This document shows, piece by piece, positions 55,129-64,000 of a DNA stretch of 64,000 bases. The position numbers were made by a program, and so were the translations under genes. This DNA is from Halomonas sp. GTDB taxonomy: Bacteria; Pseudomonadota; Gammaproteobacteria; Pseudomonadales; Halomonadaceae. The notes beneath the pieces were generated by a model. The model did no database searches, was not told the DNA's origin, and was given only the letters and a program-made list of their open reading frames with translations. Position 1 is the stretch's first letter. Each line of letters opens with the position of its first letter. The stretch lies in NCBI RefSeq assembly GCF_011050415.1, contig NZ_DRFS01000017.1, forward strand, positions 124,001 to 188,000, written 5' to 3'.

Positions 55129-56616
55129 TTAAGCGCCGCCATGGCGTTGTTCAAGTGCTGCGCAATAGCGTGCATAAACCTGTTGGTAAGCAGCCACCCG
55201 CTCGGGATAGGGGTCAGCGAGCGACTGCGCATCCAGATGGACTAAACGTTCACACAGCGCTTCCAGCGTTACACCTTCAGCGCGCTGGTCGCACCAAGCC
55301 GCTTGTATGGCTGCGCCCAGGGCTGCCGCATCGGTAATCTCAGGGCAAATTACCTGGGTGCCGGTGATGTCAGCCACCATTTGCCGCCACACGGGGCTGT
55401 TAGCGCCGCCACCGATCAAACGAATCTGGCTGGCACCCGCGGTTAAATCACCCAGTAATTCTAGCCCATAGCGTAGCCCGAAAGTGGCCCCTTCGACCAC
55501 GGCCCGGCACAAATTAGCCTGGGTAGTATTTAAACTGGTCAGACCAAGAAAGTCCGCCGAGGCATCAGGCAGCATGGGTACCCGCTCGCCGTTAAAAAAG
55601 GGCAGCACGGTAACGCCTTGAGCACCTATCGGCGCGCTTGCCACTTTCTCGCTAAACGCGGCCAGGTCTAAACCAAACAGTTCGCGCACCCGGGTGGTGG
55701 CCGAGGTGACGTTCATGGTGCAAATCAGCGGCAGCCACCCGCCCGTGCTGGAACAGAAATTGGCCACCATAGCACTGTCGCACTCGACGGGCGTGGCCGA
55801 ATAGGCGCAGACCGTGCCAGAGGTGCCCAAGCTCAGCGTAATCAGCCCAGGGGTGATATTACCGGTGCCAATGGCGCCCAACATATTGTCACCACCACCA
55901 GAAGAGACCACCACTTTATCGCCAAGCCCCAACTCACGCGCCACTGCCGGGCGGACAACCCCCACCGGTTCGTGGGCTTCAAGCAGCCGGGGCAGCACCC
56001 GCTTTGGATCTAACTCGGGGGCGATCTCTGCAAATACCTCTAATTGCCAGCAGCGTTGACGGGTATCAAAGTAGCCTGTGCCCGAGGCATCGCCCGCTTC
56101 GGTAACACGCTCCCCGGTTAACCAGTAATTAAGGTAATCGTGGGGCAGTAATAGGCTCTCGATTCGCTGATAGGCATTGGGATGTTGCTCGCGTAGCCAG
56201 GCAACTTTGGACGCTGTATAGCCAGTTTGCAGAACTAAGCCCAGCTTCTCAAGGCAGCCTGCCTCGCCACCCAAACGGGCGACCAGGCCGGCATTCTGAG
56301 TACTGGTTTCGGTGTCGCACCATAGCTTGGCAGGGTAAACGGGGGCACCATCTGCATCGAGTGCCACCATGCCGTGCTGCTGACCGGAAACACCGATGCC
56401 GCGTACTTGACTTGCCAATACGCCGGCTTTGTCGAGGGTGGCAAAAAACGCCCCTTTTAACGCCGCCAGCCATTCAGCAGGTGCCTGCTCCCGGCGGCCG
56501 TTTTCGCCTTCATCCAGGCGATGGGGACAGCTCGCTTCAGCGAGGATAACTCCCCGCTCAACGTCCACCACCACTACCTTGGTACTCTGGGTACCGCAAT
56601 CGACCCCGATATACAT
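55129..56616 (-). CDS. xylB: Xylulokinase
   Basis: A 495-residue FGGY-family kinase. It phosphorylates D-xylulose to xylulose 5-phosphate. The ATP/sugar segments are GVDCGTQSTKVVVVD at the N-terminus, GVSGQQHGMVALD near residue 75 and GGGANSPVWRQMVAD near 400. The start is the ATG at 56616, eight bases after AAAGGA; a GTG just upstream is less likely. It overlaps the end of the dehydrogenase gene by one base. In the polyol operon it handles xylulose formed from arabinitol; other ketoses are possible. Confidence 0.93.
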   Translation of the reverse strand: MYIGVDCGTQSTKVVVVDVERGVILAEASCPHRLDEGENGRREQAPAEWLAALKGAFFATLDKAGVLASQVRGIGVSGQQHGMVALDADGAPVYPAKLWCDTETSTQNAGLVARLGGEAGCLEKLGLVLQTGYTASKVAWLREQHPNAYQRIESLLLPHDYLNYWLTGERVTEAGDASGTGYFDTRQRCWQLEVFAEIAPELDPKRVLPRLLEAHEPVGVVRPAVARELGLGDKVVVSSGGGDNMLGAIGTGNITPGLITLSLGTSGTVCAYSATPVECDSAMVANFCSSTGGWLPLICTMNVTSATTRVRELFGLDLAAFSEKVASAPIGAQGVTVLPFFNGERVPMLPDASADFLGLTSLNTTQANLCRAVVEGATFGLRYGLELLGDLTAGASQIRLIGGGANSPVWRQMVADITGTQVICPEITDAAALGAAIQAAWCDQRAEGVTLEALCERLVHLDAQSLADPYPERVAAYQQVYARYCAALEQRHGGA

Positions 56617-58103
56617 CACAACGTTCCTTTGGATTCCGCCAGCCCCTCTAGCGTAGCGCGTGCGCCACGTTCGTGCAGCGCCGATAAAGCAGTTAAGTAC
56701 GCCTCAACAAAATGGGCATTATCAATTAAGTCGCCAAACAGTTCGCGGTTTTCGATAAACGCCGTAGGTCGTGCTCGGTTCTCAGCAGCAATCGACATGA
56801 GCGGTGCTTTCAATCGATCCACAATCTCAATCGGCTCGCCCTGCTCATCCACGCCTTCTGCGTAGCGCGCCCAACTGGCCACCACGGCAGCGCTACGATA
56901 AATCTCCCCGCCCTGAGCCAACTGCTGGCGAATCACCGGCACTAGCCATTTGGGAATACGGTCTGAGCTCTCAGCGCATAACCGCGCCAAGGTGTCTTTA
57001 ATTTGCGGGTTGGCGAAGCGCTCTATCAGTGTTAAGCGATATTTTTCGAGATCGACCCCCGGCACCGGTGCTAGCGTTGGTGTGCCCTCTTCGCGCATAT
57101 AGCCCAATAGAAAATCAACAAACAGCGGATCTTGGCATACCTCATGGGCGTAGCGGTATCCAGCTAAATAACCAAAATAGGTCAACGCCTGATGGCTGGC
57201 ATTGAGCAGGCGCAGCTTCATCAGCTCGTAGGGTTCGACATCCTCAACCACTTGAACGCCTACTTTTTCAAACGCCGGGCGACCAAGGGGGAAGTGGTCT
57301 TCCAACACCCACTGGGTGAAGGGTTCGCAGACTACCGGCCAAGCGTCCTCTACGCCAAAGCGCTGGGCGAGTTCGTCAATATCCGTGGGCGACGTTACCG
57401 GCGTAATACGATCCACCATGGCGTTAGGAAACGCCACCTCGCTGGCAAGCCAGGCACCTAACTCGGCGTCCCTCGCCTGGGCGTAGGCGCCAAACATACG
57501 CTTGGCGACATCGCCATTGCCTTGAATATTATCGCAAGACATCACGGTAAACGGCGCAATGCCCCGTGCGCGGCGTCGAGCAAGGGCTTCCACCACCAGC
57601 CCGAAACTGGTGGATGGTTGAGTGGGGTTGGCAAGATCCGCGCACACCTGAGGGTTATCGAGATCAAACTCGCCGCTTACCGGGTGAAAATTGTAGCCAC
57701 CTTCCGTCACCGTCAGCGACACAATGCGAATCGCCGGATCGGCCATCTGCTCAATCACCGCCTCGGTCTCTTCCGGTGCAAACAGGTAGTTCAGCATGCT
57801 GCCAATCACCCTGGGCTCATATCGGCCATCGGGGTGTTTAATTACCAGCGTGTAAAGATAATCTTGCGCCGCCAGCGCCTGCTGCATGCGTTTATCGCCC
57901 GGCATTACGCCTACGCCGACAATGCCCCAATCCAGCGCATCACCTTGGTTCATTAACGCATCGACATACATGGCTTGATGGGCGCGATGAAATCCCCCTA
58001 CCCCAATATGCACAATGCCGGGAGTCAGCGACTTGCGGTCATAGGTTGGCACCGCAGTAGCGGCATTTAGCGTGCCCAGGTTGTGATTATTAAGTTGGGT
58101 CAT
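56616..58103 (-). CDS. Mannitol dehydrogenase family (polyol 2-dehydrogenase)
   Basis: A 495-residue long-chain dehydrogenase that oxidises mannitol to fructose or arabinitol to xylulose with NAD+. The dinucleotide motif is GIVHIGVGGFHRAHQAMYVD. The catalytic Lys is in MKLRLLNASHQALTYFG near residue 290. The ATG at 58103 is preceded by GGAG at seven bases and matches the family N-terminus; the open frame continues 42 codons upstream without such signals. Family members include mannitol, arabinitol and fructuronate enzymes; downstream xylulokinase favours arabinitol or mannitol. Confidence 0.92.
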   Translation of the reverse strand: MTQLNNHNLGTLNAATAVPTYDRKSLTPGIVHIGVGGFHRAHQAMYVDALMNQGDALDWGIVGVGVMPGDKRMQQALAAQDYLYTLVIKHPDGRYEPRVIGSMLNYLFAPEETEAVIEQMADPAIRIVSLTVTEGGYNFHPVSGEFDLDNPQVCADLANPTQPSTSFGLVVEALARRRARGIAPFTVMSCDNIQGNGDVAKRMFGAYAQARDAELGAWLASEVAFPNAMVDRITPVTSPTDIDELAQRFGVEDAWPVVCEPFTQWVLEDHFPLGRPAFEKVGVQVVEDVEPYELMKLRLLNASHQALTYFGYLAGYRYAHEVCQDPLFVDFLLGYMREEGTPTLAPVPGVDLEKYRLTLIERFANPQIKDTLARLCAESSDRIPKWLVPVIRQQLAQGGEIYRSAAVVASWARYAEGVDEQGEPIEIVDRLKAPLMSIAAENRARPTAFIENRELFGDLIDNAHFVEAYLTALSALHERGARATLEGLAESKGTL

Positions 58104-58176
58104 GGGAAATCTCCAGCCAAGGCCTACTTGGCGCGTTGGGAGTGAATACGAGCGGGTAAAAGACGCTATAAAGAGG

Positions 58177-58797
58177 TTATCGCCAGCGCTGATCGGGCGG
58201 TAAACAGCAACGCTTGACCAGTTGCGCATTGAGCATATCTTTGTGATGGGTGCGCTCCAGCGCCCCGGCGTGGTTCTGGCCCATCTCGAGCCAGCGGTTA
58301 ATCAATCGCTCAACCAGCACGTCATCATCCACCTCTAGAAACAGCGTCCAATCAAACAGCGGGCGGAGTTCGCCCCAAGGGGAGCAGTCAAGTAGCAGGT
58401 AGTTGCCCTCGACAATGACGATGCGCTGTTCAAGGGTAATCAGTCGACCACCGGCACGGGCGAGATCAAGCGGACGATCAAACACCGGTACCGCGACCGG
58501 GTGAACCGCTTGGCGGATACGCTCAAGATCGCAGCGCAGCCCCTCCACATCAAAGGTGTGAGGCGCGCCTTTTACCGGCAGCTGCTGCTCACCCAGCACA
58601 GCATTGTCGAAGTGGTAGCCATCCATGGGCACGAGCCCAGCCTGACCTGGCAGACGCTGATTAATGGCATCGCAAAGTAAGGCTCCACGATAGGACTTGC
58701 CCGCCCCCGGCGGCCCTGCCAACGCTACCAGGTAGCGTGGCATGCCTTTGGCAGCCTCAATAAGCTGACTCGCTAAGCTATCAAGATCAGGGGTCAT
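58177..58797 (-). CDS. P-loop sugar/nucleoside kinase-like protein
   Basis: A 206-residue kinase with Walker A LAGPPGAGKSYRGAL near residue 25 and a LVPMDGYHFDNAVL segment near 55. This fits the small uridine-kinase/PanK-like family that in alphaproteobacteria includes the fructose-linked FrcK, often placed in sugar-transport operons. EGNYLLLD near residue 130 is a family motif. The ATG at 58797 has GAGG just before it. In this operon a fructose- or ketose-phosphorylating role is plausible but not shown; the alternative is a nucleoside kinase. Confidence 0.75.
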   Translation of the reverse strand: MTPDLDSLASQLIEAAKGMPRYLVALAGPPGAGKSYRGALLCDAINQRLPGQAGLVPMDGYHFDNAVLGEQQLPVKGAPHTFDVEGLRCDLERIRQAVHPVAVPVFDRPLDLARAGGRLITLEQRIVIVEGNYLLLDCSPWGELRPLFDWTLFLEVDDDVLVERLINRWLEMGQNHAGALERTHHKDMLNAQLVKRCCLPPDQRWR

Positions 58798-58804
58798 AAC
58801 CACC

Positions 58805-59590
58805 TCAACTCATCCAGTTGCCGCCATCGACATTAAGCGTCTGGGCAACCACATAATCACTATCACTGGATGCCAGGAATACCGCGGCGCCGGTGTGATC
58901 TTCCGGCAGGCCCATACGGCCAAACGGCACCGCCTCACCGACTAAGCGCTTTTTCTCGCCGAGCGGACGGTTCTCAAAACGAGCAAACAGCGCATCGACC
59001 TCTTCCCACATCGGCGTATCCACCACACCCGGCGCGATACCGTTAACGTTGATGCCGTGTTTGATTAAATCTAAACCGCTGGACTGAGTAAGGCTTATGA
59101 CGGCGGCTTTGCTGGCGCAGTAAACGCTTACCAGCGCCTCACCCCGACGGCCTGCCTGGGAAGCCATATTGATAATTTTGCCGCCCTGACCGCGGGCTAC
59201 CATCGAACGGGCAACCGCCTGCAGAGTGAAAAACATGCCTTTGGCATTCACCGCGAACTGCTTATCGAAACTAGCTTCAGTCACGTCAAGCACCGGGGCC
59301 ATATCAAACACAGCGGCATTATTGACCAAAATATCGATACCACCGAAGCGGCCTGTTACCGCCTCGACCATGGCGTTAATTGACGTCTGATCGCAGACAT
59401 TCAGCTCCACGCCCATGACTTTTTCGGGAGGGGCTTGCTGCTCAAGTGTCGCCACCGCATCATCAATAGCGGCACGGTCAATATCGGCCACCACCACGCT
59501 GGCACCTTCAGTTAAGTAGCGCTGGGCGATGGCTAAACCGATACCCCGAGCGCCACCGGTAATTACGGCGATTTTATGGGTTAGTTTCAT
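58805..59590 (-). CDS. Short-chain dehydrogenase (sorbitol/galactitol 2-dehydrogenase-like)
   Basis: A 261-residue SDR. The cofactor motif is TGGARGIGLAIA, NNAAVFDMAPVLD follows, and the catalytic Ser-Tyr-Lys set is in MASQAGRRGEALVSVYCASKAA. VADIDRAAI after the second strand has an Asp that favours NAD+ over NADP+. It would oxidise D-sorbitol to fructose or a similar polyol. The start at 59590 has GAGGG seven bases before it. It ends one base before the kinase region. Confidence 0.88.
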   Translation of the reverse strand: MKLTHKIAVITGGARGIGLAIAQRYLTEGASVVVADIDRAAIDDAVATLEQQAPPEKVMGVELNVCDQTSINAMVEAVTGRFGGIDILVNNAAVFDMAPVLDVTEASFDKQFAVNAKGMFFTLQAVARSMVARGQGGKIINMASQAGRRGEALVSVYCASKAAVISLTQSSGLDLIKHGINVNGIAPGVVDTPMWEEVDALFARFENRPLGEKKRLVGEAVPFGRMGLPEDHTGAAVFLASSDSDYVVAQTLNVDGGNWMS

Positions 59591-59603
59591 GGTCATACCC
59601 TCG

Positions 59604-60287
59604 TTAGTACGTAGAGCTGGAAACAGTCGATTGCCACTCGTCCACCAATGCTTCCAGGCCATTCATATGCTCTAAAACGCGCCAAGCGCCCGCTTTCATA
59701 AGGCGTGTCGGCTGCTCAGCGTCAATATGACTCGCGCCGACAAAACCAATCACACACATGCCAGCCGCATGGGCTGCGGTCACCCCCGCTACGCTGTCTT
59801 CCACCACCAAGCAGTCCCGCGGCACTTGCCCCAGTTGGGAGGCTGCTAACTGGTAAAGTGCGGGGTCTGGTTTGGGATTAGCGACCTGTTCGGCGGTAAA
59901 AATGGGCACTTCGCCAAAGGCATCGGCTAACCGGGTGCTGGCAAGCGATGCCACTACACGGCTACGCCGACTGTTAGAAACCACCGCCTTGCTCAAGGCA
60001 ATCTGGCGCACCGCCCTATCGGCTCCCTCAATCGCTGTAAGCTCCCGTGCCAAGCGGGCCTCGATAGCGGTATCCACCTGCTCAGTGGCATCAGGTGGCA
60101 GCGTGTGTCTGCTTAACTGTTCGAGATGGCGCAAAATATTAGCGGTGGTCATGCCCAATGCCTGGCTAAGCAAATTGGCAACATCGAGATCTGGCAACCA
60201 ACGGCTGAGGTACTCCATCAGGGTGCCTTCAGCTAGCGCTTCGCTATCCACCAGCACGCCATCACAGTCGAAGATCACCATTTTCAT
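59604..60287 (-). CDS. HAD-IA family phosphatase
   Basis: A 227-residue HAD hydrolase. Motif I is IFDCDGVLVDSEALA, motif II is VVSNSRRSRV near residue 108, and the motif III/IV region KPDPALYQLAASQLG then VVEDSVAGVTAAHAAGM is near residues 139-170. The small helical cap fits the phosphoglycolate/beta-phosphoglucomutase group. Its start overlaps the stop of the ATPase gene (ATGA). It may clear a phosphorylated side-product of the polyol pathway; the substrate is unknown. Confidence 0.88.
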   Translation of the reverse strand: MKMVIFDCDGVLVDSEALAEGTLMEYLSRWLPDLDVANLLSQALGMTTANILRHLEQLSRHTLPPDATEQVDTAIEARLARELTAIEGADRAVRQIALSKAVVSNSRRSRVVASLASTRLADAFGEVPIFTAEQVANPKPDPALYQLAASQLGQVPRDCLVVEDSVAGVTAAHAAGMCVIGFVGASHIDAEQPTRLMKAGAWRVLEHMNGLEALVDEWQSTVSSSTY

Positions 60288-61435
60288 ATCAGCTCCTCAG
60301 ATGAGGAACCCGGGGCACGGTTATCGTGGCGAGTCAGCCCCGCCAGCGGATGCTGCTGCAAGCTTGTTAATGCTAAGCCGTTGCCATCGAACAAGTGGGC
60401 ACGCTCAGGAGCAAAGCCAAAACGTACCGTGTCGTGCACCCTGTACGCCACATCGCCATCGGCCATAATGGTGACTAATGCATCGTCCATCTGTACGTAG
60501 AGCGAGGTTTGCCCGCCAAGGCGCTCAAGCACTTTAATCTGCCCGCTCAACGGCCCTTGCTCATCCAACACCAAGTGCTCAGGACGGATACCTAACTCAA
60601 GCGCGGCATTGTCATTTAGCTGCTGACCATTCACTGGCACACTGCGCTCGCCGCCACCCGGCAGACGAATCACAACGCCATCGGAGTTAACGCTTGCCAG
60701 CGATACATTAAGGAAATTCATTTTTGGCGAGCCAATAAACCCCGCCACAAAGCGATTGCAGGGATGGTGGTAGAGCGCCATGGGCGAGCCCACCTGCTCT
60801 ACCACGCCGTCGTGAAGCACGACGATTTTATCCGCCATGGTCATCGCTTCGATCTGGTCGTGGGTAACGTAGATCATGGTGGCGTCCAGCTCATCGTGCA
60901 GGCGCGCCAGCTCAATGCGCATCTGCACCCGCAGGGCGGCATCCAGGTTGGAGAGCGGCTCATCAAACAGAAAAATACTGGGGTTGCGGACAATCGCCCG
61001 GCCGATTGCAACGCGCTGACGCTGACCGCCAGAAAGCGCTTTGGGCTTGCGGTCTAACAGCGGTTCAAGCTGCAGAATCTTGGCCGCCTCCAGCACCTTG
61101 GCCCGGCGCTCCTCTTTGGGCACGCCCGCCAAGCGCATGCTGAAACCCATGTTGGCTTCCACCGTCATGTGCGGATAAAGCGCGTAGCTCTGAAATACCA
61201 TGGCCAGGCCGCGATCTGCCGGGCCGACATCATTGATGCGCTCGCCATTGATCAAAATATCACCGTCGGTAGCGCTTTCCAGCCCGGCGATCATGCGCAT
61301 CAGGGTCGATTTACCGCAGCCAGAGGGGCCAACGAAGACCACAAATTCGCGGTCATTGACCTCAAGGTCGATGCCCTTAATCACCTCGGTATCGCCAAAA
61401 CGTTTGGTAATATTTTTCAGTTGTAGTGTTGCCAT
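60284..61435 (-). CDS. Polyol ABC transporter ATP-binding protein (SmoK/UgpC-like)
   Basis: A 383-residue ATPase of the CUT1 (MalK/UgpC) type. Walker A is GPSGCGKST, the signature LSGGQRQRVAIGRA, Walker B FLFDEPLSNLDAALR. The C-terminal half (from about residue 240) is the regulatory TOBE domain (LGIRPEHLVLD). It energises the two permeases encoded just upstream. Linked genes identify it as part of a mannitol/sorbitol-type uptake system; the exact sugar is not visible. Confidence 0.94.
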   Translation of the reverse strand: MATLQLKNITKRFGDTEVIKGIDLEVNDREFVVFVGPSGCGKSTLMRMIAGLESATDGDILINGERINDVGPADRGLAMVFQSYALYPHMTVEANMGFSMRLAGVPKEERRAKVLEAAKILQLEPLLDRKPKALSGGQRQRVAIGRAIVRNPSIFLFDEPLSNLDAALRVQMRIELARLHDELDATMIYVTHDQIEAMTMADKIVVLHDGVVEQVGSPMALYHHPCNRFVAGFIGSPKMNFLNVSLASVNSDGVVIRLPGGGERSVPVNGQQLNDNAALELGIRPEHLVLDEQGPLSGQIKVLERLGGQTSLYVQMDDALVTIMADGDVAYRVHDTVRFGFAPERAHLFDGNGLALTSLQQHPLAGLTRHDNRAPGSSSEELI

Positions 61436-61447
61436 GAGGAAAATCCT

Positions 61448-62314
61448 TTACTTGACGGCACCAAAGGTCAGGCCACGTACCATTTGTTTTTGGGTCATCC
61501 AACCGAGTATTAAAATAGGCGCAATCGCCATGGTGGATGCTGCTGACAACTTGGCCCAGAACAGCCCCTCAGGACTCGAGAACGAGGCGATATAAGCAGT
61601 TAACGGCGCGGCTTTTGAAGAGGTTAGATTGAGACTCCAGAACGCCTCGTTCCAACTCAAAATGATCGACAGTAGCCCCGTGGAGGCGATGCCTGGCAGC
61701 GTTAACGGCAGCAGTAGAAAGCACACCTCCTGCAGCGTCGTGGCGCCGTCCATGCGTCCTGCTTCCAGAATGTCTTTAGGCATATCTTTAAAGAAGGTGT
61801 AGAGCATCCACACCACAATCGGCAGGTTCATCAGGGTGTAGATGATGATCAACCCAGTGCGGGTATCGAGCAGCCCAACATCGCGGAAAATCAGATAAAT
61901 TGGCACCAACACCCCTACCGACGGCAGCATTTTGGTGGAGAGCATCCACAACAGCGTGCCCTTGGTGCGTTTGGTAGGCAAAAAGGCCATGGCGTAGGCG
62001 CAGGGAATAGCAATTAACAGCGCGAAGAAAGTAGAGCCAAAGGCCACCGCGACGCTGTTAAGGGCAAACCGCGCGTAGCCTGAGCGCGCCTGCACCGCCT
62101 GATAGCTTTCCAGGGTGGGCGAAAAAATCAGCGTGGGATCGGCAATCGCCGCTGTTTCGGTTTTAAACCCGGTTAATACCATCCAGAAAATCGGAAAGAA
62201 AATGACCAGCGCAACCGACCAGCCCAGCACCGTGATAATGGCCCGCTTTGCTTGTGCTGACCGCCACCCCGCCACCGAGCGCGGCGGCGCCGTTTTGGAA
62301 CCTAATGTCGTCAT
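61448..62314 (-). CDS. Polyol ABC transporter permease (SmoG/MtlG-like)
   Basis: A 288-residue CUT1 permease with six hydrophobic segments and the EAA loop EAGRMDGATTLQEVCFLLLPLTLPG. The C-terminal FWAKLSAASTMAIAPILILGW is typical of MalG-type subunits. GGGAG precedes the ATG. It lies 12 bases before the ATPase gene. Confidence 0.94.
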   Translation of the reverse strand: MTTLGSKTAPPRSVAGWRSAQAKRAIITVLGWSVALVIFFPIFWMVLTGFKTETAAIADPTLIFSPTLESYQAVQARSGYARFALNSVAVAFGSTFFALLIAIPCAYAMAFLPTKRTKGTLLWMLSTKMLPSVGVLVPIYLIFRDVGLLDTRTGLIIIYTLMNLPIVVWMLYTFFKDMPKDILEAGRMDGATTLQEVCFLLLPLTLPGIASTGLLSIILSWNEAFWSLNLTSSKAAPLTAYIASFSSPEGLFWAKLSAASTMAIAPILILGWMTQKQMVRGLTFGAVK

Positions 62315-62345
62315 CGAAATACTCCCAAGACGCCCTACTGCCGGG

Positions 62346-63236
62346 TCAGTCTGCTAAGTTTTTGGCGACCATACGGACCAGAAAGATCGCTACAATATTG
62401 GCAAGAATGATCGCGATCACTCCACCGGCGGAGGCAGTACCGACGTCAAAATCGAGCAGCGCGCGGATATAAATCAGGTAAGCCAAGTTGGTGGTTGCCA
62501 AGCCAGGGCCACCGGAGGTAGTCACAAAAATTTCCGCAAAAATAGTCAGCAGGAAGATCATTTCAATCATGACCACCACGCTGATCGCGCGTCTTAAATG
62601 CGGCAGGGTAATAAAGAAGAAAATCGCGATCGGGCCCGCGCCATCCATGCGTGCCGCTTCTACCTGATCTTCATCCAGTGACTGCATGGCGGTGAGTAGA
62701 ATCAACAGCGCAAAAGGAAGCCACTGCCAAGCGACGATAATCACAATAGAGGTCAGCGGGAGCGCAGAGAACCAGTCCAACGCAGGCAACCCAACGGACT
62801 CAAACAGCCATGCCAGCACCCCGTTTGAGGGGTGCATCATCATATTTTTCCACACCAGGGCGCTGACGGTGGGCATGACAAAAAAGGGCGAAATCGCCAA
62901 CACACGGGCAATCCCTCGCCCAGAGAAATCCTGCTGAAACAGCACCGCCAATAAGGTGCCGCCAATAACCGTAATCGCCAGGACTGACCCGACAAGCAGC
63001 AGCGTGTTGCCCATGGCCCTCCACAGCGCGGGGTCGGTTAGCAGATATTCGTAGTTTTCCACCCCGGCAAAACCGGCCATGTCGGGCATTAGCAAGTTGT
63101 AGTACTGGAAGGAGAACCATATCGTCATGCCTAACGGCACAATCATCCATAGCAGCAGTAGCGTGACGGCTGGCGCTTGAAGTGAAAGCGTTCTCAGCCC
63201 GCCGACGGTACGGCCAGAAGCACGGGTTTTAGTCAT
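62346..63236 (-). CDS. Polyol ABC transporter permease (SmoF/MtlF-like)
   Basis: A 296-residue CUT1 permease with six hydrophobic segments and the EAA loop EAARMDGAGPIAIFFFITLPHLR. It pairs with the following permease. AGGT precedes the ATG. It is separated from the binding-protein gene by 121 bases that contain a hairpin. Confidence 0.94.
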   Translation of the reverse strand: MTKTRASGRTVGGLRTLSLQAPAVTLLLLWMIVPLGMTIWFSFQYYNLLMPDMAGFAGVENYEYLLTDPALWRAMGNTLLLVGSVLAITVIGGTLLAVLFQQDFSGRGIARVLAISPFFVMPTVSALVWKNMMMHPSNGVLAWLFESVGLPALDWFSALPLTSIVIIVAWQWLPFALLILLTAMQSLDEDQVEAARMDGAGPIAIFFFITLPHLRRAISVVVMIEMIFLLTIFAEIFVTTSGGPGLATTNLAYLIYIRALLDFDVGTASAGGVIAIILANIVAIFLVRMVAKNLAD

Positions 63237-63291
63237 GGGATTACCTGCGAAATACGAGGCTCTTTACGGATACAGCTAGCAACATCGATAA

Positions 63292-63349
63292 AGCGCCTGC
63301 CCTCACTGTTAATAGCCAAGTGAATAGGCCGGTGAATAGGACAGGCGCT
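63292..63349 (-). other. Intercistronic hairpin between binding protein and permease genes
   Basis: AGCGCCTG (63292-63299) pairs with CAGGCGCT (63342-63349), with a 42-nt loop that holds a direct repeat GTGAATAGG. Such hairpins often protect the abundant binding-protein mRNA from 3' decay and reduce permease expression. No T tract. Confidence 0.55.
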
Positions 63350-63357
63350 GATTGCTG

Positions 63358-64000
63358 TTAGCGTTCGATGTAGCCAGCTCGCTGCATCGTGCGTTCAGTT
63401 GCACGCTGGGCATTGTCTAGCGCCTGCTCAACAGTGCTGTCACCGGTTAACGCAGCAGCGATGGTTTGACCTACTTGAGTACCGATCGATTGAAACTCAG
63501 GAATGTTGACCGTCTGTACGCCAACGTATGGGTTAGGCTCTAGAGTAGAGTCATTCGGATCGGTTTCTTGAATGGCGCTGAGTACGAAATCAGCAAACGG
63601 CGCTGCGTCGGTGTACTGCTCATTGGCATAAGTAGATTCACGTGTGCCGGGAGGTACATTGGTCCAGCCTTGGGTTTCACCCACAAGCTCAATGTACGCT
63701 TCTGAAGTAGCCCAGGTAATGAATTCAAGCGCTGCTTCCTGTTTCTCGGAAGAGGCCGGAATAGCGAGCGCCCAAGACCATAACCAGTGTGAGCCTTTAG
63801 GAGTTTCTGCTATAGGTGCTGGAGCGAAACCTAAGCTATCCGCCACATCAGACTCATTCTCGTCAAACAGCTTACCTGCGGCTGAAGTAGCATCCACCCA
63901 CATGGCACAGTTACCGCGGGCGAACAGCGCTAGGTTTTCGTTAAAACCATTAGAGCTAGCGCCTGGCGGGCCGTAATCGTTTAGCAAGTCGACATAGAAC
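63358..64000 (-). CDS. Polyol ABC transporter substrate-binding protein (C-terminal part)
   Basis: A partial gene whose 5' end lies beyond the window. The visible 213 residues are the C-terminal part of a CUT1-type extracellular binding protein: ARGNCAMWVDATSAAGKL, GSHWLWSWALAIPA and WATSEAYIELVGE are typical of the SmoE/MtlE group. It delivers the polyol to the two permeases encoded downstream. It is the first visible gene of the operon; its promoter and any regulator are outside the window. Confidence 0.92.
   Translation of the reverse strand, partial: FYVDLLNDYGPPGASSNGFNENLALFARGNCAMWVDATSAAGKLFDENESDVADSLGFAPAPIAETPKGSHWLWSWALAIPASSEKQEAALEFITWATSEAYIELVGETQGWTNVPPGTRESTYANEQYTDAAPFADFVLSAIQETDPNDSTLEPNPYVGVQTVNIPEFQSIGTQVGQTIAAALTGDSTVEQALDNAQRATERTMQRAGYIER

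Overview
The window looks like chromosomal DNA of a moderately GC-rich gammaproteobacterium, most likely a member of the Halomonadaceae (Halomonas or relatives). This is an inference from several things: a BCCT-type compatible-solute transporter, a divergent gltA / sdhCDAB-sucAB-lpd-sucCD block, PHB-depolymerase and polyol genes, and protein sequences close to Halomonas/Pseudomonas families. No phage, insertion sequence, CRISPR array or rRNA was seen. Nearly all of the DNA is ordinary chromosomal genes in short operons, several separated by clear intrinsic terminators.

Layout. 0-9.4 kb: a large protein with three DUF1266-like modules, a GlsB/YeaQ membrane peptide preceded by a 12-bp tandem repeat, a YeaD-type mutarotase, a small membrane protein, the ycjX-ycjF pair, a BCCT transporter and a Cof-type phosphatase. 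9.6-15.7 kb: RNase II, a PHB-depolymerase-like esterase with a ribbon-helix-helix regulator and a palindromic operator region, then a GT4 glycosyltransferase overlapping a flippase-like membrane protein. 15.8-29.4 kb: the TCA-cycle cluster. sdhCDAB, sucA, sucB (with two lipoyl domains), lpd and sucCD all read leftward, and gltA reads rightward from a shared 528-bp control region. 29.4-36.4 kb: a gene-free stretch with DnaA-box-like sites, tRNA-Glu and tRNA-Ala, gltX, an XRE regulator with a degenerate S24-like domain, a lipoprotein, a TauE/SafE exporter, a RelE/XRE toxin-antitoxin pair and dusA. 36.4-48 kb: catalase, an M14-like deacylase, a TetR/AcrR regulator, an alpha/beta hydrolase, a membrane protein, and a tolC-acrA-acrB-type RND efflux operon. 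48-54.1 kb: a sigma-54 activator divergent from a cyanate-uptake ABC transporter and cyanase. 54.1-64 kb: a polyol catabolic operon (ABC transporter, HAD phosphatase, SDR, kinase, mannitol-type dehydrogenase, xylulokinase, transaldolase), cut by the right edge of the window.

How the parts work together. The TCA block encodes citrate synthase and every step from 2-oxoglutarate to fumarate. The efflux operon and the distant tetR gene both carry the same split motif, CATACA-N5-GAATGTA, which also matches the core of the E. coli AcrR operator as I recall it. This suggests that the TetR protein controls both itself and the pump 8.5 kb away. The cyanate operon has a well-spaced -24/-12 promoter with three ACGA-N4-TCGT palindromes 100-160 bp upstream, next to a divergent bacterial enhancer-binding protein. 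This would make cyanate use sigma-54 dependent, unlike the LysR-type CynR control known in E. coli, and it is the most interesting regulatory prediction here. The polyol operon would take sugar alcohols in, oxidise them to ketoses, phosphorylate these and pass them to the pentose phosphate pathway.
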